This document shows, one piece after another, positions 20,290 through 30,786 of a stretch of 64,000 nt of DNA. The notes below the pieces were generated by a model. That model was not told the DNA's origin, did no database searches, and saw only the letters and a program-made list of their open reading frames with translations. Every line of letters begins with the position of its first letter. Position 1 is the first letter of the stretch. The stretch is from Lithobates sylvaticus (Eukaryota > Chordata > Amphibia > Anura > Ranidae). Position numbers and translations under genes: made by a program. The stretch lies in NCBI GenBank assembly GCA_028564925.1, contig CM053030.1, positions 267,680,199 through 267,744,198 of the forward strand, in the 5' to 3' direction.

Positions 20290-22760
20290 GCATTAAGGAC
20301 ACAGGCTGCATGAGGGACATGAGGGACACAGGCTGCATAAGGGACATGAGGAACACAGGCTGCATGATGGACATGAGGGACACAGGCTGCATAAGGGACA
20401 TGAGGGACACAGGCTGCATGAGGGACATGAGGGACACAGGCTGCATGAGGGACATGAGGGACACAGGCTGCATGAGGGACATGAGGGACACAGGCTGCAT
20501 GAGGGACATGGGGACATGAGGGACACAGGCTGCATGAGGGACATGGTGGACTGAGGCTGCATGAGGGACACAGGCTGCATGGTGGACTGGGACACAGGCT
20601 GCATGGTGGACTGAGGCTGCATGAGGGACATGAGGGACACAGGTTGCATGAGGGACACAGGCTGCATGAGGGACACAGGCTGCATGAGGGACATGGTGGA
20701 CTGAGGCTGCATGAGGGACATGGTGGACTGAGGCTGCATGAGGGACATGAGGGACACAGGCTGCATGAGGGACATGAGGGACACAGGCTGCATGAGGGAC
20801 ATGAGGGACACAGGCTGCATGAGGGACACAGGCTGCATGAGGGACATGGTGGACTGAGGCTGCATGAGGGACATGGTGGACTGAGGCTGCATGAGGGACA
20901 TGGTGGACTGAGGCTGCATGAGGGACATGAGGGACAGAGGCTGCATGAGGGACATGAGGGACACAGGCTGCATGAGGGACATGAGGGACACAGGCTGCAT
21001 GAGGTACACAGGCTGCATGAGGGACATGAGGGACACAGGCTGCATGAGGGACATGAGGGACACAGGCTGCATGAGGGACACAGGCTGCATGGGGGACTAA
21101 GGGCTGCATGAGGGACATGAGGGACACAGGCTGCATGAGGGACATGGGGACATGAGGGACACAGGCTGCATGAGGGACATGAGGGACACAGGCTGCATGA
21201 GGGACATGAGGGACACAGGCTGCATGAGGGACATGGTGGACTGAGGCTGCATGAGGGACATGGTCGACTGAGGCTGCATGAGGGACACAGGCTGCATGGT
21301 GGACTGGGACACAGGCTGCATGGTGGACTAAGGCTGCATGAGGGACATGAGGGACACAGGTTGCATGAGGGACACAGGCTGCATGAGGGACACAGGCTGC
21401 ATGAGGGACATGGTGGACTGAGGCTGCATGAGGGACATGGTGGACTGAGGCTGCATGAGGGACATAAGGGACACAGGCTGCATGAGGGACATGAGGGACA
21501 CAGGCTGCATGAGGGACATGAGGGACACAGGCTGCATGAGGGACACAGGCTGCATGAGGGACATGAGGGACACAGGCTGCATGAGGGACATGAGGGACAC
21601 AGGCTGCATGAGGGACATGGTGGACTGAGGCTGCATGAGGGACACAGGCTGCATGGTGGACTGGGACACAGGCTGCATGGTGGACTGAGGCTGCATGAGG
21701 GACACAGGCTGCATGAGGGACACAGGCTGCATGAGGGACATGGTGGACTGAGGCTGCATGAGGGACATGGTGAACTGAGGCTGCATGAGGGACATGGTGG
21801 ACTGAGGCTGCATGAGGGACATGAGGGACACAGGCTGCATGAGGGACACAGGCTGCATGAGGGACATGGTGGACTGAGGCTGCATGAGGGACATGGTGGA
21901 CTGAGGCTGCATGAGGGACATGGTGGACTGAGGCTGCATGAAGGACATGGTGGACTGAGGCTGCATGAGGGACATGGTGGACTGAGGCTGCATGAGGGAC
22001 ATGGTGGACTGAGGCTGCATGAGGGACATGGTGGACTGAGGCTGCATGAAGGACATGGTGGACTGAGGCTGCATGAAGGACATGGTGGACTGAGGCTGCA
22101 TGAGGGACATGAGGGACAGAGGCTGCATGAGGGACACGAGGGACAGAGGCTGCATGAGGGACATGAGGGACAGAGGCTGCATGAGGGACATGAGGGACAC
22201 AGGCTGCATGAGGGACACAGGCTGCATGAGGTACACAGGCTGCATGAGGGACATGAGGGACACAGGCTGCATGAGGTACACAGGCTGCATGAGGGACATG
22301 AGGGACACAGGCTGCATGAGGGACACAGGCTGCATGAGGGACTAAGGGCTGCATGAGGGACATGAGGGACAGAGGCTGCATGAGGGACATGAGGGACAGA
22401 GGCTGCATGAGGGACAGAGGCTGCATGAGGGACATGAGGGACAGAGGCTGCATGGAGGGACAGAGGCTGCATGGAGGGACAGAGGCTGCATGAGGGACAT
22501 GAGGGACAGAGGCTGCATGGGGGACAGAGGCTGCATGAGGGACATGAGGGACAGAGGCTGCATGAGGGGACAGAGGCTGCATGAGGGACATGAGGGACAG
22601 AGGCTGCATGAGGGACATGAGGGACAGAGGCTGCATGAGGGACATAGGCTGCATGAGAGACATGAGGGACATGAGGGACACAGGCTGCATGGGGGACACA
22701 GGCTGCATGAGGGACACAGGCTGCATGAGGGACACAGGCTGCATGAGGGACACAGGCTGC
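20290..22760. repeat. 2.5-kb VNTR built of 9/18/27-bp multiples
   Basis: Units read GAGGGACACAGGCTGCAT or GAGGGACATGAGGGACACAG and interleave with GGACATGGTGGACTGAGG. Spacings are mostly 18, 27 or 30 bases. The organisation is hierarchical, with blocks repeated at larger scale (for example 20640-21110 and 21360-21830). Frames on both strands stay open for up to about 860 codons purely because the period is a multiple of three. Confidence 0.9.
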
Positions 22761-23637
22761 ATTGGTGCGCACGGATAAAGTTGTTGTTAATATTTTATTT
22801 CTATAACTTAATTCTGCATAAAACATTTAAGTCTCATTTTATGAGGGCGTGTTTAGGGGCAGGGCAGAGGCAGGGTTGGGCGTTGCAACTGGTGGCGAGT
22901 AACCCTTGAGGCCTGGCTAGTAGCTCAGGACTTGAAATTTTGAGCCCTGAGATACTGTATATATAGATAAAGCCCACCTGCCGAGAGGCTGTATATACTG
23001 TATGCGCCACATCTGCAGGCATTGTACTTTGACTGGACATTTGTTTATATGTAATAGGCCTCAAGCCAGGGATAGCGTGGCACAATATAGCAGAGTATCT
23101 CCAAACAACGGATAGCTGACTGTCCCATCCAAGAAGAAGTAAGGCAGGTCTGAGGTCAGTATGGCGCAAACCTCCAGTGTACATCACTGCAACTAATGTG
23201 CACTGCTCTTTCCAAAGAAATGGAAATAAGGGGTTAAAGCAGAAGTTTGGGAGCTCACTGAGGACTTACTATGAAGCACTATGACTAGGAGACAGAAAAA
23301 CAAAGTAAGAAACTATTTCATGAAAAATAGATTACAGGGCCATTAAGTAGTGGATGTGTATGGATTTTTTTTGGAAAGTAAGAATATCATTTAGTGTCAC
23401 TGTAAATGAACATGAGAATGACAATGTTTCGCAAAGGATCTCAAAAGGCCAGTAAGTTTCTGTTGGGCCATTGGAATTCTTTTGCATGAAATGACCACTT
23501 AACTGTTGAATAGCTTATTTTCTCATAAATTGCTTTTTCCTCGTACAAAGCTTTATTTTTCACCAACTCAAACAATTCTTTTTCTGCTCTCCTCAGTAGA
23601 CACTTGTTGAACCTCATAGCTCCTACCAGCTTATAAC
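22761..23637. other. Unassigned sequence
   Basis: No domain or terminal repeat was recognised. A minus-strand frame at 23441-23656 (71 codons, rich in Lys, Glu and Leu) has a natural-looking composition but runs into the hAT end at 23638 and matches nothing I know. It may be the tail of an unrecognised gene or LINE. Confidence 0.4.
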
Positions 23638-26600
23638 CAGGCCCAGACTGGGACAAAAAATAGGCCCGGGCATTTTAGACTGAGCAGCCAATTTTTCCAT
23701 GGACCGGGGGTGTGTGTGTGTGTGGGGGGGGGTCTTGATGTCGGACCTCCACGCTGTAATTTGCAGGAGCACTGATATAAATATAAAGGGGACTGCACTG
23801 TAATGATTACAGTGCCCTTTACAGTGCAGTCCCTTTTATATTAGTGTCCCTGCAATCATGCCCCCCTTTTACTCTCTACTCACTGTGCAGATCTCCAGCT
23901 CCTTCGCCCCCTGCTTCCTTACATCAGAGTCCGCACAGACCTCCCTTACATCAGAGTCCACACAGACCTCCCTTACATCCGAGTCCGCACAGAGCCCCCT
24001 TACATCCGAGTCCGCACAGACCTCCCTTACATCCGAGTCCGCACAGAGCCCCTTTACATCCGAGTCCGCACAGAGCCCTCTTACATCCGAGTCTGCACAG
24101 AGCCCTCTTACATCCGAGTCTGCACAGAGCCCCCTTACATCCGAGTCTGCACAGAGCCCCCTTACATCAGAGTCCGCACTGAGCCCTCTTACATCAGAGT
24201 CCGCACTGTGCCCCCTTACATCCGAGTCCGCACAGACCTCCCTTACATCAGAGTCCACACAGACCTCCCTTACATCCGAGTCCGCACTGTGCCCCCTTAC
24301 ATCCGAGTCCGCACAGACCTCCCTTACATCCGAGTCCGCACAGAGCCCTCTTACATCCGAGTCCGCACTGAGCCCTCTTACATCCGAGTCCGCACAGACC
24401 TCCCTTACATCAGAGTCCGCACAGACCTCCCTTACATTAGAGTCCGCACAGACCTCCCTTACATCAGAGTCCGCACAGACCTCCCTTACATCAGAGTCTG
24501 CAGTGAGCCCCCTTACATCAGAGTCTGCAGTGAGCCCCCTTACATCAGAGTCTGCGGTGAGCCCCCTTACATCAGAGTCTGCAGTGAGCCCCCTTACATC
24601 AGAGTCTGCGGTGAGCCCCCTTACATCAGAGTCTGCAGTGAGCCCCCTTACATCAGAGTCTGCAGTGAGCCCCCTTACATCAGAGTCTGCAGTGAGCCCC
24701 CTTACATCCGAGTCCGCACAGAGCCCCCTTACATCCGAGTACAAAAAATAGGCCCGGGCATTTTAGACTGAGCAGCCAATTTTTCCATGGACCGGGGGTG
24801 TGGGGGGGGGTCTTGATGTCGGACCTCCACGCTGTAATTTGCAGGAGCACTGATATAAATATAAAGGGGACTGCACTGTAATGATTACAGTGCCCTTTAC
24901 AGTGCAGTCCCTTTTATATTAGTGTCCCTGCAATCATGCCCCCCTTTTACTCTCTACTCACTGTGCAGATCTCCAGCTCCTTCGCCCCCTGCTTCCTTAC
25001 ATCAGAGTCCGCACAGACCTCCCTTACATCAGAGTCCACACAGACCTCCCTTACATCCGAGTCCGCACAGAGCCCCCTTACATCCGAGTCCGCACAGACC
25101 TCCCTTACATCCGAGTCCGCACAGAGCCCCTTTACATCCGAGTCCGCACAGAGCCCTCTTACATCCGAGTCTGCACAGAGCCCTCTTACATCCGAGTCTG
25201 CACAGAGCCCCCTTACATCCGAGTCTGCACAGAGCCCCCTTACATCAGAGTCCGCACTGAGCCCTCTTACATCAGAGTCCGCACTGTGCCCCCTTACATC
25301 CGAGTCCGCACAGACCTCCCTTACATCAGAGTCCACACAGACCTCCCTTACATCCGAGTCCGCACTGTGCCCCCTTACATCCGAGTCCGCACAGACCTCC
25401 CTTACATCCGAGTCCGCACAGAGCCCTCTTACATCCGAGTCCGCACTGAGCCCTCTTACATCCGAGTCCGCACAGACCTCCCTTACATCAGAGTCCGCAC
25501 AGACCTCCCTTACATCAGAGTCTGCAGTGAGCCCCCTTACATCAGAGTCTGCAGTGAGCCCCCTTACATCAGAGTCTGCGGTGAGCCCCCTTACATCAGA
25601 GTCTGCAGTGAGCCCCCTTACATCAGAGTCTGCGGTGAGCCCCCTTACATCAGAGTCTGCAGTGAGCCCCCTTACATCAGAGTCTGCAGTGAGCCCCCTT
25701 ACATCAGAGTCTGCAGTGAGCCCCCTTACATCAGAGTCTGCAGTGAGCCCCCTTACATCCGAGTCCGCACAGAGCCCCCTTACATCCGAGTACAAAAAAT
25801 AGGCCCGGGCATTTTAGACTGAGCAGCCAATTTTTCCATGGACCGGGGGTGTGGGGGGGGGGGGTCTTGATGTCGGACCTCCACGCTGTAATTTGCAGGA
25901 GCACTGATATAAATATAAAGAGGACTGCACTGTTATGATTACAGTGCCCTTTACAGTGCAGTCCCCTTTATATTAGTGTCCCTGCAATCATGCCCCCCTT
26001 TTACTCTCTACTCACTGTGCAGATCTCCAGCTCCTTCGCCCCCTGCTTCCTTACATCAGAGTCCGCACAGACCTCCCTTACATCCGAGTCCGCACAGACC
26101 TCCCTTACATCCGAGTCCGCACAGAGCCCCCTTACATCCGAGTCCGCACAGAGCCCCCTTACATCCGAGTCTGCACAGAGCCCCCTTACATCCGAGTCTG
26201 CACAGAGCCCCCTTACATCAGAGTCCACACAGACCTCCCTTACATCCGAGTCTGCACAGAGCCCCCTTACATCCGAGTCCGCACAGAGCCCCCTTACATC
26301 CGAGTCCACACAGAGCCCCCTTACATCCGAGTCCACACAGAGCCCCCTTACATCCGAGTCTGCACAGAGCCCCCTTACATCCGAGTCTGCACAGAGCCCC
26401 CTTACATCCGAGTCCGCACAGACCTCCCTTACATCCGAGTCCGCACTGAGCCCTCTTACATCCGAGTCCGCACTGAGCCCTCTTACATCCGAGTCCGCAC
26501 TGAGCCCTCTTACATCCGAGTCCGCACAGACCTCCCTTACATCAGAGTCCGCACAGACCTCCCTTACATCAGAGTCTGCACAGACCTCCCTTACATCAGA

Positions 26601-27951
26601 GTCCGCACATAGCCCCCTTACATCAGAGTCTGCAGTGAGCCCCCTTACATCAGAGTCTGCAGTGAGCCCCCTTACATCAGAGTCTGCAGTGAGCCCCCTT
26701 ACATCAGAGTCTGCAGTGAGCCCCCTTACATCAGAGTCTGCAGTGAGCCCCCTTACATCAGAGTCTGCAGTGAGCCCCCTTACATCAGAGTCTGCAGTGA
26801 GCCCCCTTACATCCGAGTCCGCACAGAGCCCCCGTACATCCGAGTCCGCACAGAGCCCCCTTAAATCCGAGTCCGCACTGACCTCCCTTACATCCGAGTC
26901 CACACAGACCTCCCTTACATCCGAGTCTGCACAGAGCTCTCTTACATCCGAGTCATCACAGAGCCCCCTTACATCAGAGTCCGCACAGAGCCCCCTTACA
27001 TCAGAGTCCGCACAGAGCCCCCTTACATCAGAGTCCGCACAGAGCCCCCTTACATCAGAGTCCGCACAGAGCCCCCTTACATCAGAGTCCGCACAGAGCC
27101 CCCTTACATCAGAGTCCGCACAGAGCCCCCTTACATCAGAGTCTGCACAGAGCCCCCTTACATCAGAGTCTGCACAGAGCCCCCTTACATCAGAGTCCGC
27201 ACAGAGCCCCCTTACATCAGAGTCCACACAGAGCCCCCTTACATCAGAGTCCGCACAGAGCCCCCTTACATCAGAGTCCGCACAGAGCCCCCTTACATCA
27301 GAGTCCGCACAGAGCCCCCTTACATCAGAGTCCGCACAGAGTCCCCTTACATCAGAGTCCGCACAGAGCCCCCACTTACTGTAAGGGGGAGCTCTGTGGA
27401 CTCTAATGTAAATGGAAACGCTGATTTAAGGGGGTCTCTGCTCACCAAAGCCACCCTCTTGCATCGGAGTCCACAGAACACCACTTAAATTTGTTTTATA
27501 TACACACTGGAAGGCAGGAGAGAGGGTGAGCTTACTCACCCCAGTATGAGGCTCAGGAGCAGGCTACCATCAGCTTTTAAATCTTCCTTCTTTCACATCT
27601 CCATGGGAATGTGTGGGCGGTGCAGACGCAGGGGGTGTGGGCGGGGCAGACAGAGTAGAGGGGCGGGAAGAGGAGGAGCAGTAGAACTGTCAGCGTTGGC
27701 TGAGCTGTGTGTGAGAGAGGCACACAGCTCAGCCAATCAGCCGATATTGTAGTTGCGCCGGAGCCCGGAGATGACACAGGCACGGCCGCATAACGGTGGG
27801 TGAGCGGCGGCCGCAGCCTGTGTTAACCCTATCCAGGCCGCGGGCGCCGCTTACCTCCCGCTGTGCGGCCTGATCATCAACAGGTCACGGAGCGGGCGGC
27901 CCCGGCCCACCGGGCAAATGCCCGGTCAGCCCTATGGCCAGTCCGGGCCTG
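23638..27951. mobile_element. hAT-like element with triplicated minisatellite interior
   Basis: The left end CAGGCCCAGACTGG and the complement of the right end CAGGCCCGGACTGG form inverted termini typical of a frog hAT family. An 8-bp duplication is not visible, because the right flank is a TA/TG microsatellite that may have erased it. There is no transposase. The interior is a three-copy higher-order repeat (23655-27380) followed by about 570 bases of unique sequence ending in GC-rich DNA. Confidence 0.75.
23655..27380. repeat. Three-copy higher-order tandem repeat of 27-bp units
   Basis: The segment beginning AAAAAATAGGCCCGGGC restarts at 23655, 24743 and 25794, giving copies of about 1088, 1051 and 1587 bases. 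Each copy has about 270 bases of unique lead-in, then an array of 27-bp units (GAGTCCGCACAGAGCCCCC plus TTACATCA). Copies 1 and 2 keep nearly the same unit-by-unit variant order. Copy 3 is longer and more homogenised. The 27-base period leaves all frames open, so the 290-460-codon frames are not genes. Confidence 0.9.
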
Positions 27952-27953
27952 TG

Positions 27954-28007
<54 letters not shown>

Positions 28008-28025
28008 ATATATATATATAATATA
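27952..28025. repeat. (TA)n microsatellite
   Basis: About 65 bases of almost pure TA lie immediately to the right of the hAT end, with a GATATA interruption near 28005. Confidence 0.95.
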
Positions 28026-28725
28026 AGAAGGCCAGTATGGTGGCCTGAAATTTTGGGAGGAGCCTGGGGGGTATTTAACCAGCCCACTGGCTGCCGGTCT
28101 TTGTCGGTTTTCTGTGCGAGATATCTGATACGTCAGATATCTAGGGCCGCCTATTCGAGACAAGAGTTTGTGAGTTCCTGTTCATTAGTTCCCGTTTTTG
28201 TTAGTCCCATCTTCGTCAGTTGTGTTGCAAGTTCTGTGTTCCGTGTCCGTGAGTCGTTGTCATTCGTATTGTGTCGCACTCGTGTTACCGAGTCGCAGGT
28301 TCACATCTGGTCCGGCTGTCGCAGGGAGGGCTCCGGCTCCCGATTTTCATTTCTATGCATCGTTTTTTTCATGTCACTAAACTGTGATAACCGCACTAAC
28401 TCACAAATCACTCACAAACATGTCACGAATTGTAAACTTTTCACCCGCACGTGTTCGTTACCAAACAACGGATCTTACCAGGTGTCGCAGACGACTGGTA
28501 GTCGCTCGCTCATGACACTCCGGTCGATGCCACATCAGGCACTCATTTCGCAAACATTTCACCTGTTCGAATCGCACAATCATTTTTGAATCGTTTAAAA
28601 AAACATTGGCGAGCCATTTCGGATCTATCCAAAACACTTCGAATCATTTCTATCATTTCATATCATTTTTGCACCATTTCAACCATTTCGAATCATTTCA
28701 ATCATTTCATTTCATTTCAGTCACG
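28026..28725. other. Unassigned sequence, possible retroelement leader
   Basis: GGAGGAGCCTGGGG followed by TATTTAA at 28059-28078 resembles a promoter. A near-perfect palindrome with 10-base arms (AGATATCTGA) lies at 28119-28142. No coding domain was seen. From about 28640 the sequence becomes CATTTCAATCATTT-rich. Confidence 0.35.
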
Positions 28726-28729
28726 AGCT

Positions 28730-29170
28730 GCGCTCCGATTCGAATCCTGTCGCATCTCCGATGCACCGATTCGCTCCGGTGTGCCCCAGTCTGCGGCCTC
28801 ATTTCACTACATGCTCCAGAGACAGACTCACTTATTGGTTACAGATTCAGGCACTGATTCTAGTCTTTGTCATGGTATATCTGTCACATATTACGTTCCG
28901 ATTCGAATCCAGTCGCATCCGAGATGCAGCGATTCGCTCCGGTTCGCCCAGTTGCTTTGGCCTCATTTCAGTACATGCTCCAGAGACGGATTCACTTGTC
29001 GGAAGTAGCCTCAGTTGTTGATTCTAGTCTTTGTCATGGCATATCATTTCTGTCACATATTACGTTCCGATACGAATCCAGTCGCATCCAGTCGATGCAC
29101 CGATTCGCCTTGGTACGCCCAGTTGCTCGGCCTCATTTCAATACATGCTCCAGAGACAGATTCACTTCAT
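28730..29170. repeat. Tandem repeat of about 165-170 bp, 2.7 copies
   Basis: The block starting CGTTCCGATTCGAATCC recurs at about 28732, 28894 and 29063. It includes the shared segments GCACCGATTCGC and TACATGCTCCAGAGACAGA. Copies differ by roughly 10%. No open frame is conserved. Confidence 0.85.
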
Positions 29171-29314
29171 AGGTTCGATCATTTCTTTTGATTAAGCAGT
29201 GGTGAAAAGAAACTCTGGACAGCCGCACACTGGGAAAAACTTAAAATCCTGTGCTTTTTATTTGCAAAAAGATCACATCAAAATAAAACAATCCACGGCA
29301 ATGAGGGGTGCACA

Positions 29315-29367
29315 AAAATATCTGACACGTTTCGCACCAAAATTAGTGCTTATTCATCAAAAATTTT
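29315..29367 (-). ncRNA. Hammerhead-ribozyme-like motif (candidate)
   Basis: On the minus strand TGATGAATAAGCAC is followed by a loop, then GTGCGAAACGTGTC. This gives the TGATGA and GAAA core boxes, a 4-bp stem II (GCAC/GTGC) and a GTC cleavage triplet. AT-rich flanks can pair imperfectly as stem I. Penelope-like terminal repeats are known to encode minimal hammerheads. The extra bases between TGATGA and stem II, and TTGATGA in place of CTGATGA, make it degenerate. Confidence 0.4.
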
Positions 29368-29385
29368 CAAGAAGAGGCGAAACAG

Positions 29386-30102
29386 ATGGCCAAAAGATTT
29401 GAGATCAGGGGTTACCCAGTTACCAACATTAACAAAGCGTTTGCCACAGCCAGTGCCATCCCTAGGGACAGCCTGTTACAGGAGTACTCTAATAAAAAGA
29501 ACAAACACAAATCCCCTTTTTCTCCAAACAAGGTTCCAGTTTTCTCTACTCCATACAGCACGGAGTTTACGAAAATTAAAAAAGTGGTCATGAAATATCT
29601 TCCTATATTGTACAATGACCCTGCATATAGTCAGGTTCTCTCAGGTGGAATCAAAGCAGTTTCTCAAAGGGCTCCCACTCTAGGCAGCTCCTTGTCGCCA
29701 AGCCTTTTTTCCACACTACAGCCACAATCGAATTGGCTCCAATTTAAAGGCAATTTTAAATGCGGCAAACAGGGATGCGCTTACTGTATTCACATAAAAA
29801 AGGGACAATCCATACAGTCTTGCGTGAACAAAAAATCTTTTGAGGTTTCCTCATTTATCAACTGTAATACGTCTTTTCTGGTGTACACCATCACTTGCAC
29901 CAGCTGCCAAGTCCAGTATGAAGGGCGTACTATACGTCGGCTAAAAGATCGACTATACAATAATTTATATGACATTGAAAAGAACAAATCCACCAATGTA
30001 GCAAAACACTGGAATTTAATGCATGCCAAGGATGTTTCCAGTCTTTGTATGCAGGATATAGAGAAAATTGTCACCCATAAACGGGGAGGCGACAACTTTT
30101 GA
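29386..30102 (+). pseudogene. Penelope-like ORF, C-terminal part with GIY-YIG endonuclease
   Basis: These are the last 238 readable codons of a Penelope-like polyprotein, downstream of the missing RT. The start resembles the post-RT linker (FEIRGYPVTNINKAF). Around residues 125-145 is a Cys/His cluster (FKCGKQGCAYCIHI), the CCHH-type finger seen in Neptune-type Penelope elements. The GIY-YIG nuclease follows, with VYTITCTSCQVQYEGRT and the basic RRLKDRLYNN segment, and a catalytic-region Asn/His near KHWNLMH. An in-frame stop ends the frame at 30102, about 26 codons before the conserved tail (FWIFTMDTRIPSGLNFEWD). The LTR insertion then interrupts it. The nuclease would nick DNA to prime reverse transcription; this copy lacks RT. 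Confidence 0.8.
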
Positions 30103-30180
30103 GTACTATGTAAACGCAAGGTATTTTGGATATTTACTATGGACACTAGAATTCCATCAGGTTTGAACTTTGAATGGGAT

Positions 30181-30781
30181 TGTGACAGACCTAGCTGGGA
30201 CACAGGCTTTTTGAGAGGACTAAATGCGAGCCTCTTGGCAACCGATTATGGGCCCTGGCTTTTAAGAGGCACAGGGTGAATGAGAACCCCACTATAATCT
30301 GTGCTAGTCAGATTCAATTGCAGGGTTAATGAGCACATACAACAATAGGTGAAATACTTTTTAGAATCTGTGTCAAGACAGACCAGACTCATTTGCATTA
30401 TACAAGACAACGGACTGGTGGCTGGAGTTGATGATATTAGCATCTAACATGTGTGAAGCTCGGTAACAACAAGTCTGACCTGTAGTGAAATCCTGATGGG
30501 CACAGAGTCACATCGGCTGCTTAAAGGGATTCGTTAATTAGCTCATGTTAATTTGTTACAGGTGTATTGTTAGAGTAAAATGAGAAGGGGGGGGGTCTCC
30601 TCTTCTACTGTATATAAATACTTGTCATTTTGGTTCTAATAAAAACAGTCCATGTCGGCACTAAGCAAGTCTTGTCTCGTTTGGTGCTTGGGAGCGGTTG
30701 GAATATCTGAGATCTATATCCAGACTGGGAGGAAGTGGTATATGACGAAAGCACTCAAGAGTGTAGGGACGTTCCGTCACA
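30181..30781 (+). mobile_element. Solo LTR of the same family as the LTRs at 4092-9093 (fossil)
   Basis: This 601-bp LTR runs TGTGACAGACC to CGTTCCGTCACA with a perfect 5-bp duplication GGGAT at 30176-30180 and 30782-30786. It has TATATAAAT near 30611 and AATAAA near 30638. It aligns in reverse orientation with the three LTR copies inside the L1. It interrupts the tail of the Penelope-like ORF and is what remains after LTR-LTR recombination removed an interior. Confidence 0.9.
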
Positions 30782-30786
30782 GGGAT

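Noticed and set aside
20186-22826. Two minus-strand frames of about 860 codons
   Set aside because: They are translations of the VNTR; a period divisible by three keeps any frame free of stops. No conserved protein or start context.
13500-27380. CRISPR-like look of regular 27-29-bp repeats
   Set aside because: No unique spacers between units, no cas genes, eukaryotic transposon context.
23844-27384. Many 110-460-codon frames on both strands
   Set aside because: All are readings of the 27-bp array in different frames.
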